Below, in pieces: positions 38,150 through 47,309 of a stretch of DNA of 64,000 nucleotides. Within the stretch, counting starts at the first letter, position 1; each line of letters starts with the position of its first letter. The stretch lies in assembly GCA_913055635.1 (NCBI GenBank), contig CAJXLK010000002.1, forward strand, positions 62,001-126,000, given 5' to 3'. Origin of the DNA: an uncultured Bacteroidota bacterium. GTDB lineage: Bacteria > Bacteroidota > Bacteroidia > Bacteroidales > UBA12077. The notes beneath the pieces are model-generated. The model was not told the DNA's origin. It did no database searches and saw only the letters and a list, made by a program, of their open reading frames with translations. The position numbers were made by a program, and so were the translations under genes.

Positions 38150-39030
38150 AAGGCATCATCCTGGCCGGAGGAGCCGGTACCCGGCTCTATCCCCTGACCC
38201 AAAGCATCTCCAAACAGATCATCCCCATTTATGACAAACCGATGATCTATTATCCCCTCTCCGTGCTGATGCTGGCTGGCATCCGGGAAATACTGATCAT
38301 CTCTACCCCAGACGACCTCCATCTGTACCAGAACCTGCTGGAAGATGGCAGCCACCTGGGTCTGGATATCTCCTATAAGGTCCAGCCATCGCCCGACGGA
38401 CTGGCGCAGGCTTTTATCCTCGGGGAAGATTTCATCTCCAACGACAACGTATGTATGATCCTGGGCGACAACATATTTTACGGCTATTCCCTGACCGGAA
38501 TGCTGGAACAGGCCGCCAGCCTTAGAGACGGAGCCATTATCTTCGGCTATTATGTCACAGAACCCAACCGCTATGGGGTGGTCGATTTTGACCAAAACGC
38601 CAATGTGTTAGGCATTGAAGAAAAACCCGCCTACCCCAAATCCAACTACGCCGTCACCGGCCTCTATTTCTACAGCAACGACGTGGTTGAGAAGGCAAAA
38701 TCCCTTCAGCCCTCCGAAAGAGGTGAACTGGAAATCACCGACCTGAACCGCCTTTACCTGAATGAAGGCCGCCTTCGGGTCCAACTCCTCGGACGCGGCA
38801 TGGCCTGGCTCGATACCGGTACCCACGATAGCCTGCTTCAGGCTTCCAACTTTATCTCTACCATCGAGAAAAGACAGGGCCTTAAAATAGCCTGCATCGA
38901 AGAGATTGCTTACCTCAAAGGTTACATCGACCAACAGCAACTGAAACGCTTGGGCGAAAAACTCCAGAAAAATCAATACGGCCAGTACCTGTTAAAACTG
39001 ACCGCAGAAAAAAAGTTCCCCCAAAAATAA
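38146..39030 (+). CDS. rfbA: Glucose-1-phosphate thymidylyltransferase
   Basis: 294 residues. It makes dTDP-glucose from dTTP and glucose 1-phosphate, the first step to dTDP-rhamnose. The nucleotide loop is [11 protein letters not shown] at residues ~8-18. Further landmarks are [36 protein letters not shown] and [19 protein letters not shown]. Length matches RfbA/RmlA. It starts within the end of the UDP-xylose synthase gene, so the two pathways are translationally linked. Confidence 0.95.
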   Translation: MKGIILAGGAGTRLYPLTQSISKQIIPIYDKPMIYYPLSVLMLAGIREILIISTPDDLHLYQNLLEDGSHLGLDISYKVQPSPDGLAQAFILGEDFISNDNVCMILGDNIFYGYSLTGMLEQAASLRDGAIIFGYYVTEPNRYGVVDFDQNANVLGIEEKPAYPKSNYAVTGLYFYSNDVVEKAKSLQPSERGELEITDLNRLYLNEGRLRVQLLGRGMAWLDTGTHDSLLQASNFISTIEKRQGLKIACIEEIAYLKGYIDQQQLKRLGEKLQKNQYGQYLLKLTAEKKFPQK

Positions 39031-39036
39031 TCCGTT

Positions 39037-39591
39037 ATGCAAATCATCGAAACCCCACTCAGTGGTCTGTACGTGATCAAACCCAAAGTTTTTGAGGACC
39101 ACCGCGGATACTTTTTCGAAAGTTATAACCTGCGGAACTTCAACGAACACGGGCTCCATTACGATTTTGTCCAGGACAATGAATCGCTCTCCAACTATGG
39201 CATCATCAGGGGGCTTCACTATCAGCTGGCCCCGTATGCCCAAACCAAGCTGACCCGTGTGATTCAGGGGCGCATTTATGATGTGGCCGTGGATTTGAGG
39301 GAAAACTCCCCTACTTTTGGCCAATGGTACGGTCAGGAACTTTCCGATGAAAACAAACATCAAATGCTTATACCCCGGGGATTTGCCCACGGATTTTCAG
39401 TGCTCAGCGATCGGGCCATTGTTTTTTATAAATGCGACAACTATTACCACCCCGAATCAGAAAGGGGCATCAATTACAAAGACCCCGCTTTGGGCATCGA
39501 CTGGCAGATCGATCCCGGCAAAGCCATTGTTTCAGCAAAGGATAAAGTGCTGCCCGATTTCAACGAAGCCGACATGAATTTTTCAATCTGA
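39037..39591 (+). CDS. rfbC: dTDP-4-dehydrorhamnose 3,5-epimerase
   Basis: 184-residue cupin. Characteristic parts are VFEDHRGYFFESYN, IIRGLHYQLAPYAQTKLTRVIQGRIYDVAVDLR (the first His is the active-site His) and IPRGFAHGFSVLSD. It epimerises dTDP-4-keto-6-deoxyglucose at C3 and C5. It lies 6 bp after rfbA and 5 bp before rfbD. Confidence 0.95.
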   Translation: MQIIETPLSGLYVIKPKVFEDHRGYFFESYNLRNFNEHGLHYDFVQDNESLSNYGIIRGLHYQLAPYAQTKLTRVIQGRIYDVAVDLRENSPTFGQWYGQELSDENKHQMLIPRGFAHGFSVLSDRAIVFYKCDNYYHPESERGINYKDPALGIDWQIDPGKAIVSAKDKVLPDFNEADMNFSI

Positions 39592-39596
39592 TCATT

Positions 39597-40463
39597 ATGA
39601 ATATTCTGGTAACAGGAGCCCAGGGACAACTGGGCCGTGAACTGTACGACCGCCAGCAGGAGCTTTTAAATGAAGGCCATACCTTGTATTTTACCGATCA
39701 ACCCCAGCTTGACATCACCCGGTATGAAGGGCTGGCCCAATACCTCGATCAGCACCCCACCGATGTGATCATCAACTGTGCAGCCTTCACCGACGTGGAT
39801 CAGGCTGAAAGCAACCAGGAATCAGCTTTTTTGATCAATGATACCGCTACTGGCCACCTGGCCCGCCTTGCCAGTGAACGAAACATCCGCCTGATCCATA
39901 TCTCTACCGACTATGTCTTCGACGGACGCAGCCATAAACCCTATGTGGAAACCGACAACCCGGCCCCCCAGGGCATCTATGGCCAAAGCAAGCTGGCCGG
40001 AGAACAAAAGGTGATCCACCATCAGGCCGGTATGATCATCCGTACCGCCTGGCTTTATTCCCCCTATGGCAAAAATTTTGTTAAAACCATCTCCAGGCTG
40101 GTCCGGGAAAAAGACCAGCTGCAGGTGATCTACGACCAGGTGGGATCGCCTACCTATGCCGGCGACCTGGCCCGCGCCATTATCCATATCCTCAACACCA
40201 CCTCCAATCCATCAGTGCTTCAAGAAATATACCACTTCTCCAATGAAGGGGTCTGCAGCTGGTACGATTTCGCCCAGGAAATAGCCCGCATTCAAAAGTC
40301 TTCATGCCATATCCAACCCATTGAAAGCAAAGACTGGCCTACCCCTGCCCCACGGCCACACTATAGCGTGTTCAATAAAAGTAAAATCAAAAACCACTTC
40401 CAACTTGAAATCCCCTATTGGCGCAACAGCCTTTACCAAATGCTGGTAAAAACAAACCGGTGA
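39597..40463 (+). CDS. rfbD: dTDP-4-dehydrorhamnose reductase
   Basis: 288-residue short-chain dehydrogenase that completes dTDP-L-rhamnose synthesis. Landmarks are VTGAQGQLGRELYD (NAD(P)H loop), NCAAFTDVDQAE, HISTDYVFDG, PQGIYGQSKLAGE (catalytic Tyr and Lys) and RTAWLYSPYGKNFVKT. Its last ~11 codons form the first unit of an 83-bp tandem repeat that continues into the spacer, which suggests that the gene end was duplicated. Confidence 0.95.
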   Translation: MNILVTGAQGQLGRELYDRQQELLNEGHTLYFTDQPQLDITRYEGLAQYLDQHPTDVIINCAAFTDVDQAESNQESAFLINDTATGHLARLASERNIRLIHISTDYVFDGRSHKPYVETDNPAPQGIYGQSKLAGEQKVIHHQAGMIIRTAWLYSPYGKNFVKTISRLVREKDQLQVIYDQVGSPTYAGDLARAIIHILNTTSNPSVLQEIYHFSNEGVCSWYDFAQEIARIQKSSCHIQPIESKDWPTPAPRPHYSVFNKSKIKNHFQLEIPYWRNSLYQMLVKTNR

Positions 40464-40723
40464 ACCTAACCGGCTGAATAACTCCGGTTCACAGGTCCAA
40501 TCTGGATTCAAAACCTTTACCAAATCCTGGAAAAAGGAATAAAAAAACGTTACCGGCAGAGTTCCCCCTGTTCATAGTTCCCATTCAGATTCGAAACCCT
40601 TACCATTTGCCGAAAAACGGACCGGGGAACCCTTACCGCCGAAATGCCCCTGTTCATAGCTCCATCTTTGATTCAAAACCTTTACCATTTGCTGAAAAAA
40701 CCAACGGGTAAACCTTACCACCG
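40430..40723. repeat. ~83-bp tandem repeat seeded from the 3' end of rfbD
   Basis: Four degenerate copies of a segment of the type CCTTTACCAAATCCTGGAAA followed by a CGGTGAACCTTACCGG-like part begin at about 40430, 40514, 40597 and 40679, spaced 84, 83 and 82 bp. The first copy spans the last codons and stop of rfbD. The other three are noncoding. Confidence 0.75.
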
Positions 40724-40810
40724 CTTTTTACGTTGGATTGATCCTGATATTTTCTTATTTTTAACCATCGTTATTGCATCGTTAAACCCCTTTAACTCAA
40801 AAATATTACT
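40464..40810. other. Gap between rfbD and the phosphohexomutase
   Basis: About 350 bp, mostly filled by the 83-bp repeat copies. The last 90 bp are AT-rich (ATTTTCTTATTTTTAACC) and probably include the promoter of the mutase gene. No gene is credible here. Confidence 0.6.
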
Positions 40811-42559
40811 ATGGAAGAAAATGTTGATCTGTTAACCCAGGTTAAAAATAAAGCCCATGCCTGGCTGCAGGAAGAATATGATAAACAGACCCGGGAGCAG
40901 GTAAAGCATCTCCTGGAAAACGATGAAAAGGAACTCATCGATGCCTTTTACAAGGACCTCGAATTTGGAACCGGAGGATTAAGAGGCATCATGGGGGTCG
41001 GCACCAACAGGATGAATACATACACGGTGGGAAGCGCCACACAAGGCCTGAGCAACTATCTCCACAAGCAGTTTGCCGACCTGGACCGCATAAAAACCGT
41101 TATTGCTTACGATTCCCGCAACAACAGCAGATTCTTTGCAGAACAAACCGCCAAAGTCTTATCTGCCAATGGCATTTATGTGTACCTGTTCGACCAGCTT
41201 CGCCCTACTCCGGAGCTGTCTTTTGCCATTCGCCATCTCAACTGTCAGGCCGGAGTAGTGATCACCGCCTCCCACAATCCCAAAGAATATAATGGCTATA
41301 AAGTCTATTGGGAGGACGGGGGCCAAATTATCGCCCCGCATGATAAAAACATCATCCATGAGGTGCAGAAAATCACCAGCATATCAGAGGTCAATTTTGA
41401 GGGTGACGATCAGAAAATCCAGTCCATTGGAGCAGAGGTGGACCGGGAATACCTGAACAACATCAAAGGTTTGTCGGTCAATCCGGAAATGATCGAGCGG
41501 CAAAAAGACCTAAAGATTGTCTACACCCCGCTCCATGGAACCGGCGTGCACCTGGTGCCCCAGGCCCTCGAAAAACTGGGTTTCCAAAACGTGATTCATG
41601 TGCCCGAACAGGACCAGATCAACGGCGATTTTCCTACCGTTCACTCTCCGAACCCGGAAGAACATGCAGCCCTGGAGATGGCCCTGAAAAAAGCAGAACA
41701 GACCCAGGCCGATCTGGTGATGGCCACCGACCCCGATGCCGACCGCGTGGGCATTGCTGTACGAAATCATAAAGGAGAACTGGAGATCCTCAACGGCAAC
41801 CAGGCGGCTGCCCTGCTGATTAATTACCTGCTTTCCCAGTGGAAGCAGAGGGGCAAACTTACCGGCAATGAGTACATCGTCAAGACCATCGTTACCAGCG
41901 AATTGCTGGCCGACATCGCCGAAGCATACGGAGTAGACCATTATGATACCCTCACCGGCTTTAAATACATCGCCGATAAAATCAAACAGCTGGAAGGAAC
42001 AAAAACCTTTATTGCCGGAGGAGAAGAAAGTTACGGCTACCTGGCGGGCGATTTTGTGAGGGATAAAGATGCCGTCATTTCATGTGTGTTGCTGGCTGAA
42101 ACCACTGCTTTTGCCAAAGATCAGGGCAAATCATTATTCGATCAGCTGATCGACATCTATACTGAACACGGCTTCTTTAAAGAGCGCCTGCTGTCCATTG
42201 TAAGACAAGGAAAAGAAGGCGAAGAAGCCATCCGCCACATGATGGATCAGTTCCGCAACAATCCGCCCGATACCATCAACGGCCAGGATCTGATGCTCAT
42301 CCACGATTACAACAAACAAAAAACCCTGGATCTGATAAGCCATCTGCGCTATAAAATCAACCTGCCAAAGGCCAATGTGCTGCAGTTTCTGCTCAAAGAC
42401 GGATCCAAAATTTCAATGCGCCCATCCGGCACTGAACCCAAAATCAAATTCTATTTCAGCGTCAATGACAGGCTCTCCAAAAGGGAAGACTTTGAAAAAG
42501 TGGATCAGATGCTGGAAAAGCGCATTGATCAAATCATTGAAGCCCTGAACATTAAATAG
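40811..42559 (+). CDS. Phosphoglucomutase/phosphomannomutase (phospho-sugar mutase)
   Basis: 582 residues, alpha-D-phosphohexomutase superfamily, the longer PgcA-like type. Active-site serine loop TASHNPKEYNGYK at ~155, metal loop TDPDADRVG at ~305, sugar-binding loop GGEESYGY at ~402 and phosphate loop RPSGTEPKIK at ~538. It interconverts hexose 1- and 6-phosphates, which would supply glucose 1-phosphate for UDP-glucose and dTDP-glucose made by the preceding genes. The exact sugar preference is inferred. Confidence 0.93.
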   Translation: MEENVDLLTQVKNKAHAWLQEEYDKQTREQVKHLLENDEKELIDAFYKDLEFGTGGLRGIMGVGTNRMNTYTVGSATQGLSNYLHKQFADLDRIKTVIAYDSRNNSRFFAEQTAKVLSANGIYVYLFDQLRPTPELSFAIRHLNCQAGVVITASHNPKEYNGYKVYWEDGGQIIAPHDKNIIHEVQKITSISEVNFEGDDQKIQSIGAEVDREYLNNIKGLSVNPEMIERQKDLKIVYTPLHGTGVHLVPQALEKLGFQNVIHVPEQDQINGDFPTVHSPNPEEHAALEMALKKAEQTQADLVMATDPDADRVGIAVRNHKGELEILNGNQAAALLINYLLSQWKQRGKLTGNEYIVKTIVTSELLADIAEAYGVDHYDTLTGFKYIADKIKQLEGTKTFIAGGEESYGYLAGDFVRDKDAVISCVLLAETTAFAKDQGKSLFDQLIDIYTEHGFFKERLLSIVRQGKEGEEAIRHMMDQFRNNPPDTINGQDLMLIHDYNKQKTLDLISHLRYKINLPKANVLQFLLKDGSKISMRPSGTEPKIKFYFSVNDRLSKREDFEKVDQMLEKRIDQIIEALNIK

Positions 42560-42749
42560 CCCCTTCTGGGTTGTTGGATGCAAAGTAATTGAATGCCAAT
42601 CCGTCAGCTGCTAAATAGATGACCGTCAAGTAGATGCACTTTAAATTGTCGGATACAAAGGAGAAGGATTGATGGAACCTGGTGGGCGGATGGGGCCTGA
42701 AAATAAAACAACAATCCCGGTAACAGCAACAAACTACTCCCGGAAGCTC

Positions 42750-42945
42750 AGGATAAATCCGAGAAACACCGGATCAAGCCCGGGAAAACTGGGATCAAGC
42801 CAGGAAGAATCGGTTCAAGTCAAAAAGCACCCAGATCAAGCCCGGGAGGACCGGAATTAATCTCAGGGGGCACTGGGATCAAGCCAGGAAGAACCGGTTC
42901 AGTCAGAGAAGCACCGGATCAAGCCCGGGAATATCGGGTGCCAGA
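42750..42945. repeat. Degenerate short tandem repeat, GGATCAAGCCCGGGAA type
   Basis: The segment contains at least five variants of GGATCAAGCC(C/A)GG(G/A)A, alternating with CCGGTTCA(A)GTC variants, spaced roughly 20-40 bp. Spacing is irregular and copies are diverged, which excludes a CRISPR. Confidence 0.6.
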
Positions 42946-43028
42946 AGGTGCTCAACAAACATTGGGCCATCATAAAGTAGGGATAAAGCCCCTGATTAAA
43001 AAGGGGCCCCAGAGACTATGACAAAATT

Positions 43029-43230
43029 GGGCCAGAATGAAATCGGGGCTATAGAAAAAAGGCCATCAGAAAACTGTGACAAAAACGGGCCAGAATGAAA
43101 TCGGGGCTATAGAAAAAAAGGCCATCAGAAGCTGTGCTAAAAACGGGCCAGAATGAAATAGAGGCTATAGAAAAGCCATCAGAAGTTGTGCTAAAAACGG
43201 GCCAGAATGAAATAGAGGCACAACAAAACC
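43029..43230. repeat. 58-bp tandem repeat, ~3.5 copies
   Basis: The segment GGGCCAGAATGAAAT recurs at 43029, 43087, 43145 and 43199, periods 58, 58 and 54. Each complete unit continues with (C/A)GGGGCTATAG-like and GGCCATCAGAA sequence. The reverse strand is open for 62 codons because the period is nearly a multiple of three short, but the frame has no start context or homologous domain. Confidence 0.8.
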
Positions 43231-43314
43231 AGAGCAAGATAAAATGGCCATGATAACAAAGAAGTACGTTAAATACAACGATACAAGCAAAGTCTCACTC
43301 CAAACCCGCACATT

Positions 43315-43731
43315 ATGAAATCATACCGAAAAGAACTGTGGTTCAGTACCAAGCAAAGAAGAGAACTGATCAACATTACCCCGGATGTGGAAGAAGCCGT
43401 TGCCCAAAGCGGGGTAAAGGAAGGCATGGTGTTGGTCAATGCCATGCACATCACCGCCAGTGTTTTTATCAACGATGATGAATCGGGTCTGCATCAGGAT
43501 TTTGAGAAATGGCTGGAAGGCCTGGCCCCGGAGAAGCCCTACAGCCAATACAATCATAACACTGCCGAAGACAATGCCGATGCCCACCTTAAACGCACCA
43601 TTATGGGCAGAGAAGTGGTGGTAGCCATCACCGAAGGGAAGTTGGATTTTGGTCCCTGGGAACAAATTTTCTATGGAGAATTCGACGGCAAAAGGAAGAA
43701 ACGGGTTTTGGTCAAGGTGATTGGAGAGTGA
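43315..43731 (+). CDS. YjbQ family protein (secondary thiamine-phosphate synthase type)
   Basis: 138 residues, UPF0047/YjbQ family. Typical blocks are [38 protein letters not shown], the His-rich [19 protein letters not shown] and a C-terminal [23 protein letters not shown]. Members show weak thiamine-phosphate synthase activity in complementation, and the physiological role is uncertain. The gene is convergent with hypB, separated by a hairpin repeat. Confidence 0.9.
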   Translation: MKSYRKELWFSTKQRRELINITPDVEEAVAQSGVKEGMVLVNAMHITASVFINDDESGLHQDFEKWLEGLAPEKPYSQYNHNTAEDNADAHLKRTIMGREVVVAITEGKLDFGPWEQIFYGEFDGKRKKRVLVKVIGE

Positions 43732-43756
43732 TGAGAAGAGAATGATAGAATGATTG

Positions 43757-43794
43757 AATCCCCGCCTTCGTTTTACTGCGTCGGGGCAGGCATT
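43757..43794. repeat. Interspersed 38-bp hairpin repeat, copy 1
   Basis: Core arms CCCCG and CGGGG with an intervening TTCGTTTTACTGCG. This 38-bp sequence is identical to 50078-50115, and both are flanked by (ATTCAATC)-like microsatellite sequence. This copy lies between the convergent YjbQ and hypB genes, where it could also act as a terminator. Confidence 0.8.
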
Positions 43795-43805
43795 TAATCA
43801 TCTAA

Positions 43806-44465
43806 TCATTTATTCATTTGCTCCTTCATCTCCTGCTCCAGCCAATGAAACCATCCTTCCAGTCCCTGGCCTTTGGTAGAGGAAGTTTCGAAAAGGGGCA
43901 CGGTAGGATTCACCTGTCGCAAGTCGCTGATAAAATGGTTGTAATCAAAGTCGGTATATTCCAGCAAATCCATTTTGTTCAGCACCACTGCCCGGGCATC
44001 TCTGAAAAGCATGGGGTATTTGATGGGTTTGTCATCGCCTTCACTGGTGCTGACCACGGCAATTTTTGAGGTTTCCCCCAGGTCAAAATGCGAGGGACAT
44101 ACCAGGTTGCCTACATTTTCCACAAAAAGCAGGCGCAAATTCTGCAGGTTGAACTCCTGAAGGGCTCCGCTGATGCTGTTGGAGTCGAGGTGACAGCCCC
44201 CCTCGGTATTGATCAGGACAATGGGAAAACCGTAGGATTGAAGCCGCCGGGCATCCCGGTCGGTATAAACATCCCCTTCGATTATACCTACCCCATAGTC
44301 CGGGCCCAGATGGCGACAGGTTTGTTCGAGCAGGGTTGTTTTACCGGCACCCGGTGAACTGATCAAATTGTACATACGTACATGATTTTCCTTTAACAGC
44401 GCCCGAATCTGCTCAGCCTTGTCCTGATTGCGATCGAGCACCCTTTTCATAACTTTGATTTCCAT
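43806..44465 (-). CDS. hypB: Hydrogenase nickel incorporation GTPase HypB
   Basis: 219 residues, SIMIBI GTPase that drives nickel delivery with HypA. P-loop SSPGAGKTT at ~37-45, EGDVYTDRDARRL, INTEGGCHLDS and the metal-site segment ENVGNLVCPSHFDLGE (Cys and His of the low-affinity site), then NKMDLL. There is no His-rich stretch and no N-terminal CxxCGC high-affinity nickel motif. It is the last gene of the leftward hyp set. Confidence 0.95.
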   Translation of the reverse strand: MEIKVMKRVLDRNQDKAEQIRALLKENHVRMYNLISSPGAGKTTLLEQTCRHLGPDYGVGIIEGDVYTDRDARRLQSYGFPIVLINTEGGCHLDSNSISGALQEFNLQNLRLLFVENVGNLVCPSHFDLGETSKIAVVSTSEGDDKPIKYPMLFRDARAVVLNKMDLLEYTDFDYNHFISDLRQVNPTVPLFETSSTKGQGLEGWFHWLEQEMKEQMNK

Positions 44466-44662
44466 AATTTTGCTTTATTTATGATGTATTAACTTCATGA
44501 TTAACCCCCACCCGGCTGGAGGATCCCCACTTCAACGAACCCCACTTCAACGAACCCCGCTTAGCGGGGTCAGCGGAGGCAAAAAGGCGTGGGCCCGGCC
44601 TTCAGTTTTTCATAACCTGAACTTATGACAACCTTAACCTGATGGCCGCTAGCTGAATGGCT
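44466..44662. repeat. hypB-hypA spacer with hairpin and direct repeat
   Basis: The 197-bp spacer has ACCCCGC-TTA-GCGGGGT at 44554-44570, a perfect 7-bp stem with a 3-nt loop. It also has a direct repeat of CCCACTTCAACGAAC at about 44526 and 44541. Neither is followed by a T run on the minus strand, so these look like interspersed repeats more than a terminator. Confidence 0.6.
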
Positions 44663-45004
44663 TCATTCTCCTTCTATGCTTTTAACAATTAACTCCCTTC
44701 CCTGAACCATATCCAGATCCATACCCTGACAATCGGGACATTGGAAATTCTGTTGTTTGAGTTCAAACTCAGTCCCGCATTGACGGCATTTCATACGTAC
44801 GGGCAAAAATTCAATCTCCAGTTCAGCCTCTGCCGCCAGGGTATCGGCCTTGGCCGAATCGAAAGCAAATTTAAACAGATCCGGTACCACCTGCATCATT
44901 TTTCCAAGCTGAAAATGCACTTTGTCCACTTTTTTCAGCTTCTCTTTTTCAGCCACATCCAGAACAATGCGGAACAGGTCATTGACGATGGCAACTTCAT
45001 GCAT
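44663..45004 (-). CDS. hypA: Hydrogenase nickel chaperone HypA
   Basis: 113 residues. It starts with the invariant nickel-binding Met-His-Glu (MHEVAIVND). The zinc-binding domain is CRQCGTEF with CPDCQGMD. It hands nickel to the hydrogenase large subunit with HypB. It lies 20 bp after hypE on the same strand. Confidence 0.95.
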   Translation of the reverse strand: MHEVAIVNDLFRIVLDVAEKEKLKKVDKVHFQLGKMMQVVPDLFKFAFDSAKADTLAAEAELEIEFLPVRMKCRQCGTEFELKQQNFQCPDCQGMDLDMVQGRELIVKSIEGE

Positions 45005-45024
45005 CCTTCAGATCATTTGGAAGA

Positions 45025-46038
45025 TTAACAAATCCGGGGCAATTGTTCGCCGGTGAGGGGTTCAATGATGCGGCGCCCCCCGACCTGTGTCTCCATCACC
45101 ACCTGTCCGGGGTGTTGGCCAGCGACCTGCCCGATCACCTGTGCATTGGCCCCCAGGGGATGCTCGTGCATTGCCCCCAAAAGGTCATCTGCATCGGCCG
45201 GGTCGACAATGGCCACAAGTTTGCCCTCGTTGGCCATATAAAGGGGATCCATCCCCAACATCTCACAGATTCCCCGAACGGCCTCCCCTACCGGCATTTT
45301 ATCTTCGAGCAGATAAAGGCCAAAATCAGCATGGTCTGTTACCTCACACAACACCGTGGCCAGTCCGCCCCGGGTTAGATCGCGCATAAAACGAATTTTT
45401 CCCGACACCTGGCACATCTGATCAATCAATGCGTTCAGGCTGGCACAATCCGAATGCACCTGCGAGGCCACCTCCAGTTCTTCCCGGGCCGATAACACCG
45501 CAACCCCATGTTCGCCAAGGTGGCCATTTACAATAATGCGATCGCCGGGTCGGATGCCCGCTGTATTGGACAGATCCGCCCTGCCCGCAGGTAAAAATCC
45601 AATGCCCGAAGTATTGATGAATACCCCGTCAGCTTTGCCCCGATGTACCACCTTGGTATCGCCGGTAACAATCTGAACACCGGCATGGCGGGCTTCTTCT
45701 GCCATAGATGCTGCTATCCGGTGAAGCGTTTCCAGGGTTAACCCTTCCTCCAGGATGAAACCTGCACTTAAATAGGCCGGGATGGCACCGGTTACGGCCA
45801 GGTCATTGACCGTACCGCAAACCGCCAGCTTCCCAATGTCACCCCCCGGGAAAAACAGAGGATCCACCACAAAAGAATCAGTGGTGAAAACGGTCCGGCC
45901 TGAACCATTGCTCAGCATAGCCGAATCGGAAAGGCCACAAAGCCATTCATTGTTAAAATGATGGAGAAAAACCTCCCGGATCAATTGCTGGGTCATCTCC
46001 CCACCACTGCCGTGACTTAAAACAATGCGATCATGCAT
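45025..46038 (-). CDS. hypE: Hydrogenase expression/formation protein HypE
   Basis: 337 residues, AIR-synthetase-like ATPase that dehydrates the carbamoyl group on its C-terminal cysteine to cyanide for the active-site iron. It ends in PRIC, the expected C-terminal Cys. Other landmarks are HGSGGEMTQQLI at the N-terminus, TTDSFVVDPLFFPGGDIGKLAVCGTVNDLAVTGA and TGDTKVVHRGKADGVFINTSGIG. It overlaps hypD by 8 bp. Confidence 0.96.
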   Translation of the reverse strand: MHDRIVLSHGSGGEMTQQLIREVFLHHFNNEWLCGLSDSAMLSNGSGRTVFTTDSFVVDPLFFPGGDIGKLAVCGTVNDLAVTGAIPAYLSAGFILEEGLTLETLHRIAASMAEEARHAGVQIVTGDTKVVHRGKADGVFINTSGIGFLPAGRADLSNTAGIRPGDRIIVNGHLGEHGVAVLSAREELEVASQVHSDCASLNALIDQMCQVSGKIRFMRDLTRGGLATVLCEVTDHADFGLYLLEDKMPVGEAVRGICEMLGMDPLYMANEGKLVAIVDPADADDLLGAMHEHPLGANAQVIGQVAGQHPGQVVMETQVGGRRIIEPLTGEQLPRIC

Positions 46039-47116
46039 AACGTCGGTATTTATAGTAAGCCTGACAGGCTCCTTCTGAACTAACCATACAAGCCCCTACC
46101 GGATGAACCGGTGTACAGGATGTGGCAAACAGCGGACACTCGGAGGGTTCCTTTTGACCTTTGAGGATCTCACCACATATACATCCTGCATTTTCACGGG
46201 CAGGGCCGACCTCAACAGGTATTCGCTGTTCGGCATCATATCTGGCATATTCCGGCCTTATCCGAAGGCCACTGTCGGGAAGCACCCCCAAGCCCCGCCA
46301 GGTATCATCACCGTGTTGAAAGACCTGGTCCATCAAGGCCCGGGCCTTCAGATTGCCTTCCGGGCGAACCGCCCGCTTATACTGAATGGCCACCTCCGGA
46401 CGCCCCGCTTCCATTTGTTCCACCAACAGCAGAATCGACTCAAGCATGTCGGTGGGCTCAAAACCACTGATGACACAACCCATCCCATAAAGACGCGGAA
46501 GATCCTCATAAATGCCCATGCCCGTAATGGTGCTTACATGGCCCGGACAAATAAAACCATCCAGTTGACCCGCATCACTGGCAACAGCTTCCATCGCAGG
46601 TGGCATCCGTTTGTGGGCACTTAAAAGACAAAAATTATCAAGCCCTTCCTGCTCTGCTTCCAATATGCCAACCGCACTGCCCGGAGCTGTCGTTTCAAAA
46701 CCAATCCCTAAAAAAACCACCATCCGAGAAGATTCTTCCCGTGCAATACGCAAGGCCTCCAAAAGCGAATAAACAACCCGTACATCACAACCTTCTCCCC
46801 GCTTGTCATAAAGCGAGGCACTGGTGCCAGGAACCCGCAAAAGATCCCCGTAAGTGCACACCACCACCTCCTCCATCTCTGCATAGGCCACCGCCCGGTC
46901 AACATAAGACTGATCCGTAACACATACCGGACACCCCGGTCCCGATTTAAGCCGGATAGTCGAAGGCAGAAGCCAAGGCAAACCAAACTTATGAATGGCC
47001 ATGGTATGGCCCCCGCATACCTCCATGAAGGTATAGAAACGACCTGCCCGTGCCCTGATCTTCTTAGTCAGCCCGGCAATTAATGTCCGGTCGCGGTATT
47101 CATCCATGTATTTCAT
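46031..47116 (-). CDS. hypD: Hydrogenase formation protein HypD
   Basis: 361 residues, the [4Fe-4S] scaffold that assembles Fe(CN)2CO together with HypC. Landmarks are MEVCGGHTMAIHKFGL near residue 30, KSGPGCPVCVT, GFETTAPGSAV and GFEPTDMLESILLLV. The C-terminal cysteine set ENAGCICGEILKG with ECPLFATSC binds the cluster. It overlaps hypE, indicating coupled translation. Confidence 0.96.
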   Translation of the reverse strand: MKYMDEYRDRTLIAGLTKKIRARAGRFYTFMEVCGGHTMAIHKFGLPWLLPSTIRLKSGPGCPVCVTDQSYVDRAVAYAEMEEVVVCTYGDLLRVPGTSASLYDKRGEGCDVRVVYSLLEALRIAREESSRMVVFLGIGFETTAPGSAVGILEAEQEGLDNFCLLSAHKRMPPAMEAVASDAGQLDGFICPGHVSTITGMGIYEDLPRLYGMGCVISGFEPTDMLESILLLVEQMEAGRPEVAIQYKRAVRPEGNLKARALMDQVFQHGDDTWRGLGVLPDSGLRIRPEYARYDAEQRIPVEVGPARENAGCICGEILKGQKEPSECPLFATSCTPVHPVGACMVSSEGACQAYYKYRRYA

Positions 47117-47309
47117 AATCCGGCCTATTTAAAACATGGGTGTATTATTTATAACCCTAGTGATGGAATGGCAACTTGCTGCTGTTGATCAACCCCCACC
47201 AATAATCTCCATCATTCATCTTAAAACAAAACATTGATAATCAAACTCTTAACAACAATCCTTATTGGAATATTATCAATGTTCCCTTGCAATCCATTGA
47301 TCGGATGAA

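Larger units (their letters stand above)
42560..43314. other. Repeat-filled gap between the mutase and YjbQ genes
   Basis: About 755 bp with no credible gene. The first 200 bp have no clear feature. Two different repeat families follow (42750-42945 and 43029-43230, listed separately). The last 80 bp before the YjbQ gene are AT-rich. Confidence 0.7.

Noticed and set aside
43049-43237. 62-codon minus-strand frame in the 58-bp repeat
   Set aside because: The frame is a consequence of repeated AT-rich sequence and has no conserved domain.
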